50,131 nt of DNA from Xenorhabdus bovienii (GTDB taxonomy: Bacteria > Pseudomonadota > Gammaproteobacteria > Enterobacterales > Enterobacteriaceae): positions 1 to 50,131 of the forward strand of contig NZ_JANAIF010000029.1 in NCBI RefSeq assembly GCF_024721015.1, in the 5' to 3' direction. Below the pieces are notes generated by a model. That model ran no database searches, was not told the DNA's origin, and saw nothing but the letters and a program-made list of their open reading frames with translations. Every line of letters begins with the position of its first letter. The first letter of the stretch is position 1. A program made the position numbers and the translations under genes. Positions 21,921 through 32,931 of this stretch are shown here, in pieces.

Positions 21921-24029
21921 TTACCTTCGGTACTCTCCTACCGTTTGAAGTAAGTGGTTGATATGTTCATCTTGGAACATAGCTTCCAGCGTAATGCTTA
22001 GTTTGCGCCGCCAGTTGGGATACTCTGTGGACGTTCCCGGAATATTGACGGGGAGTTCCATATCTAGCCAGTCTTCGGGCTGCAATCCCAATAAGGCACT
22101 GGTACTGTGGGCAATGTAGCGATGTATGCTTTGATTGATGGAGGCTGACATCGGAGCTGGCGTGTCTGTCATGCTCAGTGATGCAGATAAATAACCACGG
22201 CGGTTCAAACCGTCCAATAACTTCTGCTTACAATGCTTACGTTCATCATATAACCCATCAAGTAGAGTGGTATCTGGGTATAAGCCGATTGATTCCCCCA
22301 ACATCAAATCCTTGTTTTGCCAGAATCCGCGTAATGTAGGTAAATCATGGGTAGTAATGGTTGCCATTGCCTGTGTGGGGTATTCATCGGGTGAGCGGAA
22401 TTCTCCGTGTCCATCCCGTTCAAAATAGAACACCTTATAGGAATAGACACTTCGGTCATGTAATTTCCCGACAATTTCTTCTGGCACGATCCCTAAATCT
22501 TCGCCAATCACCATACAGTGGTGGCGTTGGCTTTCCAGCGCCAGTATCGCCAGTAAATCGTCAACTGGATAATGGACATAAACCCCTTTATCGGCAGTTT
22601 CTCCTTGTGGTATCCACCATAGTCTGAGTAGTGACATAACGTGATCAATACGTAATGCCCCACAGTGGCGCATATTGCTACGCAGTAATTCAATAAAAGG
22701 CTGATAGGCTTGGGCTCGTAATACATGTGGGTTTATCGGAGGTAAGCCCCAGTTTTGTCCGAGTGGGCCGAGTATGTCCGGTGGAGCGCCAATAGATGCC
22801 TTGGTGCAATACACCGTTCGGTTGCACCATGTTTCTGAGCCGCCTTGTGCAACACCAACAGCCAAGTCACGATAAATGCCGATTGGCATATGATTGTGCT
22901 GGCTTTCGGTAAAGCAGCCAGCTAATTGGGTATCGGCCAGCCATTGTAACCAGAGGAAAAACTCGACTTCCTGCCAATGTGATTGGCAGAATTCCTTCAC
23001 CGTATCGCTATCAGGTTCACGATATTTTTCTGGCCATACCGGCCAGCCCCAGTAAGCGCTGTCTTCGTCGTAGAGTTTACGGTGCAGAGCGTCATAGGCT
23101 GCTTGAGAGTAAAGGCTTTTACCACCTTTGGTAACAAATTGTCGAAAAGCAATGTACAGGGGATCTGTAGCGGATCGGGTTTGGAACTGTTGATAAGCCA
23201 GACGCAGCGCTGTTATTTTTAATGTCATCACGCTGGTGTAATCGACTAATTCTGTTTGGCGGACATGCTGGAGCTTGAGCTGAGTTTCCGGCAATAGCCA
23301 CCATTTTTGAGCTTCAACACTGTATGTGAAATCTTCTACCTGGTTCACATCAATATAAATGATATTGAGCCAGTGACGGGAAGAAGGGCTGTAGGGACTG
23401 GTGTCTTCAGGCATGGCTGGATACATGGCATGAAGTGGATTCAGGCCGATAAATGCGCCACCCCGTTGCGTCAGTTCTTGCAGCATATATTTCAGATCGC
23501 CAAAATCGCCGATTCCCCAGTTATTTTCTGAACGCAAGGTATAGAGCTGGATACAGGCTCCCCAGAGTTTTCCGCCATTTATCAGCGTTTCTGGCTCATA
23601 GCAACGTTCTGGCGCCACAATAATCTGCATAACTGGGTGCTGGGTATGAGGTTCTTTTGCTGATATTGATTGTATTGGCACTAATGTCAGTGTGTGATAG
23701 CCCAGAGGAAGGTTAGCCGGCAGAGTGATTTGATATTGGCAATCCCCTTGAAATATCTCTCCTTGCTCTGTTTGTATTTGCCACCGATAATTTTCTGTAC
23801 TGTTCAAAGGTAAAGTGATTGTCTGACCTTGAGTCATCACTTTAACCACAGGCACGGTTAAAACAGGTAAATCAGAAACCGGCCTATTGGCCGGTGGATC
23901 TGTATACATGGCTGCCAATATCCGATGCCGAATTTCGGCAGGGATAGCCTGCGGTTTCCCGTAGGCATTAATATATTCGGCGGCTATGCCAGCCTCTGTT
24001 GCCAAATTGTCGAGGTGTTTATTTTCCAT
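21921..24029 (-). CDS. malQ: 4-alpha-glucanotransferase (amylomaltase) MalQ
   Basis: MalQ is the cytoplasmic glycoside hydrolase family 77 enzyme that disproportionates maltose and maltodextrins, releasing glucose and longer chains for MalP. The product has 702 residues (694 in E. coli). Conserved GH77 blocks include RIDHVMSLLRLWWIP (nucleophile Asp region, about 470-484), VIGEDLG with the acid/base Glu, and ITTHDLPT. The malP stop lies 8 bases upstream of its start, so malPQ is one operon transcribed away from malT. Confidence 0.95.
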   Translation of the reverse strand: MENKHLDNLATEAGIAAEYINAYGKPQAIPAEIRHRILAAMYTDPPANRPVSDLPVLTVPVVKVMTQGQTITLPLNSTENYRWQIQTEQGEIFQGDCQYQITLPANLPLGYHTLTLVPIQSISAKEPHTQHPVMQIIVAPERCYEPETLINGGKLWGACIQLYTLRSENNWGIGDFGDLKYMLQELTQRGGAFIGLNPLHAMYPAMPEDTSPYSPSSRHWLNIIYIDVNQVEDFTYSVEAQKWWLLPETQLKLQHVRQTELVDYTSVMTLKITALRLAYQQFQTRSATDPLYIAFRQFVTKGGKSLYSQAAYDALHRKLYDEDSAYWGWPVWPEKYREPDSDTVKEFCQSHWQEVEFFLWLQWLADTQLAGCFTESQHNHMPIGIYRDLAVGVAQGGSETWCNRTVYCTKASIGAPPDILGPLGQNWGLPPINPHVLRAQAYQPFIELLRSNMRHCGALRIDHVMSLLRLWWIPQGETADKGVYVHYPVDDLLAILALESQRHHCMVIGEDLGIVPEEIVGKLHDRSVYSYKVFYFERDGHGEFRSPDEYPTQAMATITTHDLPTLRGFWQNKDLMLGESIGLYPDTTLLDGLYDERKHCKQKLLDGLNRRGYLSASLSMTDTPAPMSASINQSIHRYIAHSTSALLGLQPEDWLDMELPVNIPGTSTEYPNWRRKLSITLEAMFQDEHINHLLQTVGEYRR

Positions 24030-24037
24030 GATGAACC

Positions 24038-26446
24038 TTATTTGGCCTGCCAGATACGCTGTTGGTAATCTTGAATAGCTCGGTCAGAACTGAATTTACC
24101 CATGCGGGCAGTGTTGAGAATAGTACGGTGTGTCCAGTGTTGAGGGTTACGGTACAGGGTATCAATCTGCGTATGGGCATGGCAGTAGGAGTCAAAATCT
24201 GCCAGTACTAAATAAGGATCACCACCATCAACCAAACTATGCAGCATGAGATCGAATGCCTGCGTGTCTCCGTGGCTGAATTCGCCACTGGCAAGTGCAT
24301 CCAGTATGCCTTGTAGATGAGGATTCTGCTGGAGGATCTCCCGTGGATTGTAGCCACTTTTCAGTAAGGCTTTTGCTTCTTCAACATTGTTCCCGAAGAT
24401 AAAAATATTGTCATTGCCGACTTGTTCGGCGATTTCAACATTGGCGCCATCCAGCGTGCCAATGGTCAATGCACCGTTTAAGGCCAGTTTCATGTTGCCT
24501 GTACCGGAGGCTTCTTTACCTGCAGTAGAAATTTGTTCTGAGACATCAGCCGCCGGGATCATCAATTCTGCGGTGGAAACGTTGTAATCGGGAATAAAGG
24601 CAATTTTGATACGATCACGGACGATCGGATCATGATTGATCTTTTCAGCCGCATGGTTAATGGCTGAGATAATATTTTTTGCCAGATAGTAGCCCGGAGC
24701 TGCTTTGGCGCCAAACAGGAAGACGCGGGGGTGGATATCCAGTGACGGATTCTCCTGAATCTGTCGATACAGAGAGAGGATGTGCAGCAGGTTCAAATGT
24801 TGGCGCTTGTACTCATGCAGACGTTTTATCTGTACGTCAAAAATGGCGTGGGGATCAATCTTAAGCCCCATGACTTTATTGACGTAGTTGGACAACCGAA
24901 TTTTATTTTCCTGTTTGATGCTGCGATAAGCTTCGCAGAAAGCTGCATCGTTGGCATAAGGTTCGAGTTGTTTCAGGCTCTCAAGATCATTAACCCATTC
25001 ATGATTCAAGGTTTGGTCAATCAGTGAGGAGAGTGCTGGATTGCACTGCTTTAACCAGCGACGCGGTGTGACGCCATTGGTTACGTTATGGAACTTTTCC
25101 GGCCACAAGTGATAATACTCTGGAAACAGATCCGTCACGATTAGGGATGAATGCAATGCTGCTACACCGTTGACAGCAAAACAGGCGACTACGCAGAGGT
25201 TAGCCATTCTTACCTGATTTTCGTGAATAACGGCTAATTTTTCCCACACCTGTTGATTGCCAGGCCAGGTTTGCTCCACGGTTTTCTGGAAGCGACGGTT
25301 GATTTCCTGAATAATGCGGTGATGACGTGGCAGCAGTTCACTGACTAGATGCTCATCCCAGCGTTCTAAACCTTCTGGCAGCAAAGTATGGTTAGTATAG
25401 GCGAAAGTCTGCCCTGTAATTTCCCATGCTGTTTCCCAATCCAATTGGTACTCATCCAGCAGGAGACGCATCATTTCAGGGATGGCGATAGTCGGGTGGG
25501 TATCGTTAAGCTGGATGACTTCGTAGCGTGGTAATTCTTCCACCTTGCGGCCAGCCTGCTGATGACGACGCAGAATATCTGCCATCGCACAGGCACACTG
25601 GAAATATTGCTGCATCAGGCGCAGGCGTTTTCCGGCCTGATGGTTATCGTTCGGGTAAAGCACTTTGGTCAGGCTGGTGGCTTCGATGCCCTGTTGTTCA
25701 GCATTCAGAAATTGCCCGTCATTGAAAAGTGACAGATCAAAAGGATTATCGTGCGTTGCTTGCCACAGGCGTAGGGGCTGTGTGACGCCATTACCATAGC
25801 CAATGACAGGCAGATCCCAAGCTTCGCCAATCAAGGTAAAGGCAGGAAGCCAAGTTTCATGACCTTCGGCTGTCATCACGATTTTCCCGCCAAGACCTAC
25901 GTCAACTTTCAATTGGGCATTATGGCGAAACCACGGATAGGAACCGCGCTTCCAGTCATCAGGTGCCTCAATTTGTAGCCCTTGATCAAAGGATTGCCGG
26001 AACAAGCCATACTGATAATTAAGGCCATAGCCTGTTGCGGGTTGATCAATCGTCGCCATTGAGTCAAGAAAACAGGCTGCCAGCCGACCCAGACCACCAT
26101 TGCCCAATGCAGGATCAGCTTCTTGTTCCAGTAAGTCACTCAAAGTCAGTCCATCTTCTGCCAGATAAGCCTGAACATCGTCATACCAGCCAAGATTCAG
26201 CAAATTGTTGGCTGTCAGACGGCCTATCAGAAATTCCATCGAAATATAGTTCACATGACGCTTAGGGTTATGAAACTGATGGGCATGGTTCTGGCTGGAA
26301 GAGGGAAGTAATTCTAATAGTGCAGCACTGATGGCCTGCCACCACTGATGTGGGGTCATTTCCTGTGCTGAACTAAGGCCAAAGCGCTGCCACTGGCGTG
26401 TAAGCGCGGCTTGAAAGACGGCTTTATCTAATTTGGGCTGTTGCAT
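24038..26446 (-). CDS. malP: Maltodextrin phosphorylase MalP
   Basis: MalP is a cytoplasmic PLP-dependent phosphorylase (glycosyltransferase family 35) that removes glucose-1-phosphate from maltodextrin ends. The product has 802 residues (797 in E. coli). The PLP site is in [20 protein letters not shown], and the conserved [15 protein letters not shown] is present upstream of it. It is first in malPQ, divergent from malT across a 439-base control region. Its ribosome site GGATG precedes the ATG at 26446. Confidence 0.96.
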   Translation of the reverse strand: MQQPKLDKAVFQAALTRQWQRFGLSSAQEMTPHQWWQAISAALLELLPSSSQNHAHQFHNPKRHVNYISMEFLIGRLTANNLLNLGWYDDVQAYLAEDGLTLSDLLEQEADPALGNGGLGRLAACFLDSMATIDQPATGYGLNYQYGLFRQSFDQGLQIEAPDDWKRGSYPWFRHNAQLKVDVGLGGKIVMTAEGHETWLPAFTLIGEAWDLPVIGYGNGVTQPLRLWQATHDNPFDLSLFNDGQFLNAEQQGIEATSLTKVLYPNDNHQAGKRLRLMQQYFQCACAMADILRRHQQAGRKVEELPRYEVIQLNDTHPTIAIPEMMRLLLDEYQLDWETAWEITGQTFAYTNHTLLPEGLERWDEHLVSELLPRHHRIIQEINRRFQKTVEQTWPGNQQVWEKLAVIHENQVRMANLCVVACFAVNGVAALHSSLIVTDLFPEYYHLWPEKFHNVTNGVTPRRWLKQCNPALSSLIDQTLNHEWVNDLESLKQLEPYANDAAFCEAYRSIKQENKIRLSNYVNKVMGLKIDPHAIFDVQIKRLHEYKRQHLNLLHILSLYRQIQENPSLDIHPRVFLFGAKAAPGYYLAKNIISAINHAAEKINHDPIVRDRIKIAFIPDYNVSTAELMIPAADVSEQISTAGKEASGTGNMKLALNGALTIGTLDGANVEIAEQVGNDNIFIFGNNVEEAKALLKSGYNPREILQQNPHLQGILDALASGEFSHGDTQAFDLMLHSLVDGGDPYLVLADFDSYCHAHTQIDTLYRNPQHWTHRTILNTARMGKFSSDRAIQDYQQRIWQAK

Positions 26447-26549
26447 GGAGTCTTCATCCTGTCACTGAATAAGGAAAATATGGAGGTGATTTAGCGGGAT
26501 ATGCTGAAGATTCTTGAGGCGGTAGGCATCATCCTACGGGGATATTCAC

Positions 26550-26559
26550 AGGGAGGAGT
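26550..26559. promoter_or_regulatory. MalT-box-like site upstream of malP
   Basis: AGGGAGGAGT agrees with GGGGA(T/G)GAGG at 8 of 10 positions and lies 104 bases upstream of the malP start. A further GGGGAT at 26538-26543 and GGATGATG on the minus strand near 26527-26534 could be additional, weaker boxes. Together they are the expected MalT control of malPQ. The rest of the 439-base malP-malT gap holds the malT promoter and a CRP site and no gene. Confidence 0.55.
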
Positions 26560-26711
26560 GCAAGGGCGTAGCCATTGGCCGTATTTAAATAAACAGCAAG
26601 GCAGGTGGCAGAAGAAATGGGTCAACAACTTGATAGGAAAAGTTTCCTACTTGTCCCGTTTTTTCGAGGCTTTTCGCAATTTCATTGGGAACAGGAAAAA
26701 TTGTAAGCAAA

Positions 26712-26733
26712 GAATGTGACAGGGTGCAACTTA
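26712..26733 (+). promoter_or_regulatory. CRP-binding site upstream of malT
   Basis: The core TGTGACAGGGTGCAAC is very similar to the known CRP site of E. coli malT (TGTGACACAGTGCAAA). It lies 156 bases upstream of the malT start and predicts cAMP-CRP activation of the regulator. Confidence 0.75.
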
Positions 26734-26885
26734 ACACAATGAAATCAACCAACCTGTTTGCAAAAGATAGGCGTTTCTCTAAATTTGGTTGGGCATTAAT
26801 GAATGTTAGTGGTGAAAATGAATCAATAACATTGAACAGGGTTTTGGTATCAGTTTTATTCATTGCTTATGAAGGGAAGAAACCA

Positions 26886-29615
26886 ATGCTTATCCCATCG
26901 AAACTCAGTCGCCCCCTTCGCCTTAATAATATGGTCATGCGCGAGCGTCTGTTAGAACTGCTCAGTGAAGTACAGCACTATCGTCTGGTATTGATAACCA
27001 GCCCCGCAGGGTATGGTAAAACTACATTGATGTCACAATGGGCTGCCGGACAGAGTAATCTGGGATGGTATTCTCTGGATGACAGTGACAATCAGCCGGA
27101 ACGTTTTGCCAGCTACCTGATCGCTGCTATTCAGCAGGCAACACAGGGGCATTGTGTAAAAAGTGACGTACTGGCTCAGAAGCATCAGTATGCCAATTTA
27201 CCCGCATTGTTTGCGCAGTTGTTTATTGAACTTAGTGAATGGAAACAGCCGATCTTTCTGGTGATTGATGATTATCACCTGATAGAAAATAACCTCATTC
27301 ATGAAGCCATGCGCTTTTTCCTCCGTCACCAGCCTGAAAATCTGACTTTGACAATACTATCCCGTCATTTGCCATCGTTGGGTGTGGCTAACCTACGTGT
27401 GCGTGAACAGTTATTGGAATTTGATAGCCAGCAATTGGCCTTCGATTATCAGGAAACCCAGCAGTTTTTTGATAAAAGGCTGGTCAGCCCACTGGGTGCG
27501 GATAATTGCAAACAGTTATGCAACGACGTCGCGGGTTGGGCGACGGCGTTGCAGCTTATTGCCCTTTCTGCCCGTCAGTCAGGCAATACGGCGGAAATGT
27601 CGGCAAAACGCCTTTCGGGGATCAATGCCAGCCATCTCGCAGATTATCTTGTGGATGAGGTTTTAAATCGTGTGGATCAGGCTACGCGGGATTTCCTGCT
27701 GCGCAGTTCTATCCTGCGCTCGATGAATGATGGCCTGATTGTTTGTCTGACGGGAGAGGATAACGGCCAGCAGCGTCTTGAGGATATTGAACGTCAGGGG
27801 TTGTTTATCCAACGCATGGATGATTCCGGCGAATGGTTCTGTTTTCATCCTCTGTTTGCCTCATTTCTGCGCCAACGATGCCAGTGGGAAATGGCAGCGA
27901 AATTGCCAGAATTGCACAGGGCCGCGGCAGAAGGCTGGTTGATGCAGGGGTTTCCGGGGGAAGCCATTCACCATGCGCTGGCTGCCGGAGATACCGTACT
28001 GTTGCGTGATATTTTGCTGCAACATGCTTGGGGTCTGTTTAACCACAGCAAGTTGTCACTATTGGAAGAGTGCATGAATGCACTGCCATATGAGCAATTA
28101 CTGGAAAATCCGCGTCTGGTACTGTTACAGGCATGGCTGGCACAAAGTCAGCATCGTTATTATGAAGTGAATGCTTTATTGAATCAGACAGAACAGTCGC
28201 TGAAACAGAAACAAATAATTATTGAGCCGGAATTGCTGGCAGAATTTGATGCCCTGCGTGCCCAAGTTGCGATTAACGATGGCCGGCCGGACGATGCTGA
28301 TATGCTGGCTGAGAAGGCTTTGGCAGCCCTTTTGCCTGACAATGAATATGGCCGGATTGTTGCGATGTCGGTGAAAGGGGAAGTTCTGCATTGTAAAGGG
28401 GAATTGTCCCATGCATTGGCATTGATGAAGCAAACGGAGCAACTTGCCCGACGCTGCCATGTTTATCACTATGCTTTGTGGGCGTTGTTGCAGCAAAGTG
28501 AGATCTTATTGGCTCAGGGCTATTTGCAGGCAGCCTATGAAATTCAAAACCACGCTTTTGATTTGATTCGTGAGCAGCATTTGGAACAGTTGCCGATGCA
28601 CGAATTCCTGTTACGCATTCGTTCACAGCTTTTGTGGTGCTGGGCGCGGATAGACGAATCTGAAGAAGCAGCGCGTCGAGGCCTGGAAGTGTTGTCCAGC
28701 GTCCAGCCTCAGCAGCAATTACAATGCCTGACCCAACTGGCGAAATGTTCTTTGATCCGAGGGGATATTGATAATGCCCGCCGTTACCTGTCCCGCTGCG
28801 AAAATCTGTTGAATAACGGGCATTATCATCGTGACTGGCGAACCAATACCGACAAGCTACGCGTCATTATCTGGCAGAATTTGGAAGATAGCGGCTCGGC
28901 GACTCAGTGGTTGGTACAGGCGGAACGGCCAGAAAGCTTCAATAACCATTTCAATCAGAATCAATGGCGCAATATCGCCCGTGCACAGATCCTACTTGGT
29001 CAGTATGAGGAAGCTGAACCTATCCTGGGAATGCTGAATAAGTACGCGAGAGAATTGCTGCTGATAAGCGATTTGAACCGCAATCTATTGCTGTGTAATC
29101 TGCTGCACTGGCAGCTTGGACACAAGGCTGAAGCACAGGCTGTTTTGATGGAAGCCCTGAGTTTGGCTAACCGCACAGGATTTATTAGTCACTTTGTACT
29201 TGAAGGTGAGTTGATGGCTCAACAATTGCGCCAGCTTATTCAGCTCAATATTCTGCCTGAACTTGAGCAACACCGTGCCCAGCGTATCCTGCGGGAAATT
29301 AATCGCCAGCATCGGCATAAATTTGCCCATTTTGATGAAACGTTTGTTGAGCAGCTTCTTACACACCCTGATGTACCGGAACTTATCCGCAATAGCCCGC
29401 TGACTCAGCGTGAATGGCAGGTATTGGGGTTGATTTATTCCGGTTACAGTAACGATCAAATTGCCGCAGAACTGGAGGTCGCCGCGACCACGATCAAGAC
29501 GCATATCCGTAATCTGTATCAGAAAATGGGCATTACCCACCGGCAGGATGCTATTCAACAGGCTCAACATTTGATGCAAATAATGGGGTTGAGTGTTGAA
29601 TCAATGAATATTTAA
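26886..29615 (+). CDS. malT: HTH-type transcriptional activator of the maltose regulon MalT
   Basis: MalT is a STAND-class ATPase activator that oligomerises with ATP and maltotriose and turns on the mal promoters. The start at 26886 gives [15 protein letters not shown], the family N-terminus, and 909 residues (901 in E. coli). The frame is open 67 codons further upstream, but that stretch covers the CRP site and is not coding. Walker A is PAGYGKTTL (about 39-47) and Walker [13 protein letters not shown] helical repeat sensor domain fills the middle. A LuxR-type helix-turn-helix closes the protein ([20 protein letters not shown], then [15 protein letters not shown]). Confidence 0.95.
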   Translation: MLIPSKLSRPLRLNNMVMRERLLELLSEVQHYRLVLITSPAGYGKTTLMSQWAAGQSNLGWYSLDDSDNQPERFASYLIAAIQQATQGHCVKSDVLAQKHQYANLPALFAQLFIELSEWKQPIFLVIDDYHLIENNLIHEAMRFFLRHQPENLTLTILSRHLPSLGVANLRVREQLLEFDSQQLAFDYQETQQFFDKRLVSPLGADNCKQLCNDVAGWATALQLIALSARQSGNTAEMSAKRLSGINASHLADYLVDEVLNRVDQATRDFLLRSSILRSMNDGLIVCLTGEDNGQQRLEDIERQGLFIQRMDDSGEWFCFHPLFASFLRQRCQWEMAAKLPELHRAAAEGWLMQGFPGEAIHHALAAGDTVLLRDILLQHAWGLFNHSKLSLLEECMNALPYEQLLENPRLVLLQAWLAQSQHRYYEVNALLNQTEQSLKQKQIIIEPELLAEFDALRAQVAINDGRPDDADMLAEKALAALLPDNEYGRIVAMSVKGEVLHCKGELSHALALMKQTEQLARRCHVYHYALWALLQQSEILLAQGYLQAAYEIQNHAFDLIREQHLEQLPMHEFLLRIRSQLLWCWARIDESEEAARRGLEVLSSVQPQQQLQCLTQLAKCSLIRGDIDNARRYLSRCENLLNNGHYHRDWRTNTDKLRVIIWQNLEDSGSATQWLVQAERPESFNNHFNQNQWRNIARAQILLGQYEEAEPILGMLNKYARELLLISDLNRNLLLCNLLHWQLGHKAEAQAVLMEALSLANRTGFISHFVLEGELMAQQLRQLIQLNILPELEQHRAQRILREINRQHRHKFAHFDETFVEQLLTHPDVPELIRNSPLTQREWQVLGLIYSGYSNDQIAAELEVAATTIKTHIRNLYQKMGITHRQDAIQQAQHLMQIMGLSVESMNI

Positions 29616-29720
29616 GTTTAGTAATATTTTTGCTAATAACATAAATAAATATTAATACTAAATTATATGCAATTTAAATATAAATTAATTTTTAAAATAA
29701 CTTTATATTTTTTATGGGTT

Positions 29721-29742
29721 TTATGTGATAGATATCACGTTT
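29721..29742 (+). promoter_or_regulatory. Near-consensus CRP-binding site before the aminotransferase cluster
   Basis: TGTGATAGATATCACG is an almost perfect TGTGA-N6-TCACA match, the best CRP box in the window. It lies 76 bases upstream of the aminotransferase start in a very AT-rich 202-base gap after malT. It suggests class I/II CRP activation of the cluster when preferred sugars run out. Confidence 0.8.
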
Positions 29743-29817
29743 GAATGGGTCTAAGCTAATCTCATTACATTTGGTACGCTCATAATTGTTAAAAATAACT
29801 AATGGTGGTTAGTGCTT

Positions 29818-31068
29818 ATGGAAAATAGAAATCATCTTGACGATATGCTTTCCCGTTTTGTTGGTCACGGTCCTTATTTGGAAATCGATGGCGAAAAGCA
29901 TATTGATGCGGCATCAGGTACGTTTAATTTGCCGCTTGGCTACACTAACCACAGAGTTGCGGAAAAACTCAAGCAACAGATTGATAGATGTACGCATTTA
30001 AGTTCTGCTTATACGCGAGAAATGTCACAGTATATTTTGACCAAATTGGTGAAACATACACCAGAAGGCATTGACAGAATGTGGCTGCGGGATGTTTCCG
30101 GTTCTGGAGCTGTTGAAGGTGCCATTCGTATCGCCCAAAAAGCCACAGGACGCTCTGGCATTATCTCGTTCTTTCTTGCCCACCACGGCCAGTCTCTTGC
30201 AACAGCGCAGATCTCCGGCAATGCGTTCAGGATTAAAGACTTCCATATCAGTATTGATGGTTCGATAAAAATTCCAGCACCTGCCAGTGTCATGGTAGAA
30301 CCTGACTCGAATGAGAAAGAGAGCCAATATGCCGATCTGGAACAGTTCATTCAGTTGGGTTCCAGTGACAATATCGCATGTCTGATTATTGAACCGATTC
30401 AGGGCAATGGCGGCAACACCGTTTTCCCCGTGGAGTTCTATCGTAAAATCAGGGAAATCTGCCATCAGCACGGCATCATCATTATTGCGGATGAAGTACA
30501 GACGGGGTTTGGCCGTACCGGAACTTTCTTTGCATCGACAGGTTATGCCAAGGAATTAGAGCCAGATATCATTGTGTTCGCGAAAGGGGCAGGGGGTATT
30601 GGTATTCCGACTGGCGGTGTGCTGATGCGCAGCTCGCTGGATGTGTTGGAATCATTTGAGCATTCCAGTACTTCCGGTGCTAATCCCTTGTCTTTAGTCG
30701 CTCTCAACGAAGTTATTGATATTATTGAAGATGATTCCATTCTGGAAAATGTGCAGCAGAACGAGGCTTTCCTGCGTGATGGATTGTTGGCCTTACAGCA
30801 TAAATACCCTGAAATCACGGGGGTCAGAGGCATGGGCTACATGTTCGGTTTTGATACTCCAACCCCAGAATTTGCGGCACAGGTGATTGAAACCGCCAGC
30901 CGTCAACGATTGATCCTGCGTGGCTCCCGTTATGGCAAAGGGCGGGCGCTTAAGGTACGTCCTCCTTTGGTTTGTACACAGGAACACTTACATGAAATTC
31001 TCCATAAACTGGATCTGGCATTCGCTGAATTGACGGTTTCTGCACCGAAGCACAGAGAGGTTGCATAA
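29818..31068 (+). CDS. Class III PLP-dependent aminotransferase
   Basis: A fold-type I aminotransferase of class III (ornithine/GABA/acetyl-ornithine aminotransferase superfamily), 416 residues with the ATG at 29818, which has a GGTGG site 9 bases upstream; a GTG at 29812 is the alternative. Residues 93-101 hold the phosphate-cup motif SGSGAVEGA (most members have Glu where this has the second Gly). IADEVQTGFGRTGTFF (about 223-238) carries the PLP-ring Asp, and FAKGAGGIG the Schiff-base Lys near 256. The amino acceptor cannot be read from sequence. The next gene overlaps by one base (TAATG), so it is coupled to a dehydrogenase and then a phosphatase. That context suggests amination of a sugar or polyol derivative rather than amino acid metabolism. 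Confidence 0.87.
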   Translation: MENRNHLDDMLSRFVGHGPYLEIDGEKHIDAASGTFNLPLGYTNHRVAEKLKQQIDRCTHLSSAYTREMSQYILTKLVKHTPEGIDRMWLRDVSGSGAVEGAIRIAQKATGRSGIISFFLAHHGQSLATAQISGNAFRIKDFHISIDGSIKIPAPASVMVEPDSNEKESQYADLEQFIQLGSSDNIACLIIEPIQGNGGNTVFPVEFYRKIREICHQHGIIIIADEVQTGFGRTGTFFASTGYAKELEPDIIVFAKGAGGIGIPTGGVLMRSSLDVLESFEHSSTSGANPLSLVALNEVIDIIEDDSILENVQQNEAFLRDGLLALQHKYPEITGVRGMGYMFGFDTPTPEFAAQVIETASRQRLILRGSRYGKGRALKVRPPLVCTQEHLHEILHKLDLAFAELTVSAPKHREVA

Positions 31069-32129
31069 TGAAAGCCCTGAAATTCAACCAAGTATGGAAT
31101 GTCCAGATTCAGCAAGTTGAACCCTTGCACTGCATTGAATCGGATGATGTGGTAGTCGATATTGCAGTATGTGGGATTTGCGGCACAGATATAGGAATCA
31201 TTACTGGTTCTTATCCTGTAGCGGTACCGGGAACCACATTGGGGCATGAGACCACGGGAGTGGTGACGCAAATTGGTAGTCATGTTACCCGTTTTCAGAT
31301 TGGTGATCGTGTTGTTATCAATCCGACATACTCCTGTGGACATTGTAGGATGTGTCAGACAGGTAATCCCAATCACTGCGAGAAAAAATTGGGGACGGAA
31401 GCGGGGGTTTCTTACGATGGGGCATTTGCCGAGCAGTATTTGGCGAAAGAAAGCTCGCTGATCAAGCTTGATGAGCATGTCAGTATGGAAGCGGCTTCGT
31501 TGACTGAACCTTTGAGCTGCACACTGACGGGAGTGGATAAACTGGGGATCACCCATACCAATATTCGGGCCGTGGTAGCTGGGGCTGGCCCTATGGGAAT
31601 GCTGTATCTCTGGGCGTTGCATGAACGGGGTGTTAAGGCATTCATGATCGAGAAAAACCCGAGTCGTGTGCAGTTTGCTATCAACAACCTGCCGGCAGAA
31701 TGTCGGTTATATACCGATTTTGATGAAGCGTTGACGCAGGAATACGGTGATAAATCAGCCCTGATCGATTTATGTGTAGATACCACGGGACAACTGACCG
31801 AATATGTTTTCGACCATTTAGCCGCAGGCGGTAAGTTGCTGAATGTCGCTTTAAAAGATAAACATGCCAATCTTGATATTCTGAAAATTGCCGACAAAAG
31901 TCTTTCTGTCATCGGTTCGATTGACTCCTTGAACAACAGTTTTGAGCGTGCTTACGCCATGATCCGGGATGGTGTTATCCCCGCTGAACGCCTGATTAGT
32001 CAGATCTTTGATTTTGAGGATTATCAGCAGGCTTTTCTCACCGTGGGCTGTGATATTGCCGAGAAAGCTCAAGTGCCGCTCAGTACACCAAACTGCAAGG
32101 TATTGATCCGTTTGGCTGACTTTAAGTAA
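31068..32129 (+). CDS. Zinc-dependent alcohol/polyol dehydrogenase (MDR family)
   Basis: A medium-chain dehydrogenase of 353 residues. The catalytic zinc ligands are Cys38 in CGICGTD, and His60-Glu61 in GHE. The structural zinc cysteines are 90, 93, 96 and 104 (CGHCRMC...HC). The Rossmann fold begins VVAGAGPMGMLYL. The family includes sorbitol, threonine and galactitol-1-phosphate dehydrogenases that oxidise secondary alcohols with NAD(P). The start overlaps the aminotransferase stop, and the HAD phosphatase follows after 13 bases. All three are therefore probably one transcript and one pathway. The exact substrate is unknown. Confidence 0.88.
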   Translation: MKALKFNQVWNVQIQQVEPLHCIESDDVVVDIAVCGICGTDIGIITGSYPVAVPGTTLGHETTGVVTQIGSHVTRFQIGDRVVINPTYSCGHCRMCQTGNPNHCEKKLGTEAGVSYDGAFAEQYLAKESSLIKLDEHVSMEAASLTEPLSCTLTGVDKLGITHTNIRAVVAGAGPMGMLYLWALHERGVKAFMIEKNPSRVQFAINNLPAECRLYTDFDEALTQEYGDKSALIDLCVDTTGQLTEYVFDHLAAGGKLLNVALKDKHANLDILKIADKSLSVIGSIDSLNNSFERAYAMIRDGVIPAERLISQIFDFEDYQQAFLTVGCDIAEKAQVPLSTPNCKVLIRLADFK

Positions 32130-32142
32130 TGGAATATTTCTG

Positions 32143-32781
32143 ATGGATAAATTCAATGTCATTTTTGATATCGATGGGGTCATTGTCGATAGTGAACAAC
32201 TGCATTTTGATGTGTTGTGTGAACTGGCACCTGATCACACGCGTGATATTCAGCCACAGCAATTGATTGGTTTGAGTCTGGCGGAAACACTGAATGAAAT
32301 TGGTGTTCCATTACCCGAGCAGCAAGGCATTACTGACAGGATTATCTCGGTTTATCAGGAGAAGTTATCTGCACATTATCTACGTCCGGGGGTGACTCGT
32401 CTCATCGCGGCCTTACAGCAAAATGACATTGCTTTTGGGTTTGTTTCCACCGCACCGCGTGCCGTTTGTCTGGCGAATTTGGGGTTACTGGGTTTGTTTG
32501 ATGAACCTGCCTTGATTTCCGGTGATGATGTTGAAAGAACTAAACCTTTTCCTGATCCCTACCTTGCCATGCTAAAGCTGAAAAGGATGGATGTTCAGCA
32601 GACTTTGGTGATTGAAGATACGGATCTGGGGATCGCAGCAGCAAAACAAGCAGGGATCCCGTGGGTATATGCTTGGCCTCATGATTTGTCGGTGGCTGAA
32701 CAGTACGGGCAGGCGACTTGTATTATTGGTGAATTGACGGATATTCCGCAATTTTCTGGGATAAATTCGCTGTCAGCGTGA
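32143..32781 (+). CDS. HAD-superfamily phosphatase (beta-phosphoglucomutase-like)
   Basis: A 212-residue HAD hydrolase of the beta-phosphoglucomutase/phosphatase group. The nucleophile motif is FDIDGVIVDS (Asp9, Asp11), motif II is FVSTA, motif III Lys is in ERTKPFPDPY and motif IV is VIEDTDLG. A small helical cap lies between residues 16 and 90. It could dephosphorylate a sugar or polyol phosphate or act as a mutase; the Asp two residues after the nucleophile is present in both. Third gene of the aminotransferase-dehydrogenase-phosphatase run. Confidence 0.87.
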   Translation: MDKFNVIFDIDGVIVDSEQLHFDVLCELAPDHTRDIQPQQLIGLSLAETLNEIGVPLPEQQGITDRIISVYQEKLSAHYLRPGVTRLIAALQQNDIAFGFVSTAPRAVCLANLGLLGLFDEPALISGDDVERTKPFPDPYLAMLKLKRMDVQQTLVIEDTDLGIAAAKQAGIPWVYAWPHDLSVAEQYGQATCIIGELTDIPQFSGINSLSA

Positions 32782-32818
32782 TGCTAATGTAAGTGCAATA
32801 GCAATGTAAGCAATATTG

Positions 32819-32848
32819 ATGTCCTCCAGCAAAACCTGTGGAGGGCAT
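32819..32848 (+). other. Stem-loop between the phosphatase and MFS genes
   Basis: A 10-bp stem (ATGTCCTCCA/TGGAGGGCAT, one G-U pair) with a 10-nt loop and no T-run lies 37 bases after the phosphatase stop. It may partly end the upstream transcript, so the MFS and DUF1349 genes could have a separate promoter in 32849-32931. Confidence 0.55.
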
Positions 32849-32931
32849 GATTGTGCGTCAGAGTACATTGTTTTGGAACATAGGGTTCTAGAAAAGATAG
32901 TTCTAGAGAACAGGGTTATGGAGGAATTAAG

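Noticed and set aside
26685..26885. In-frame 67-codon upstream extension of malT
   Set aside because: It spans the CRP site and is not similar to the MalT N-terminus; family alignment from memory and the start [13 protein letters not shown] fix 26886.
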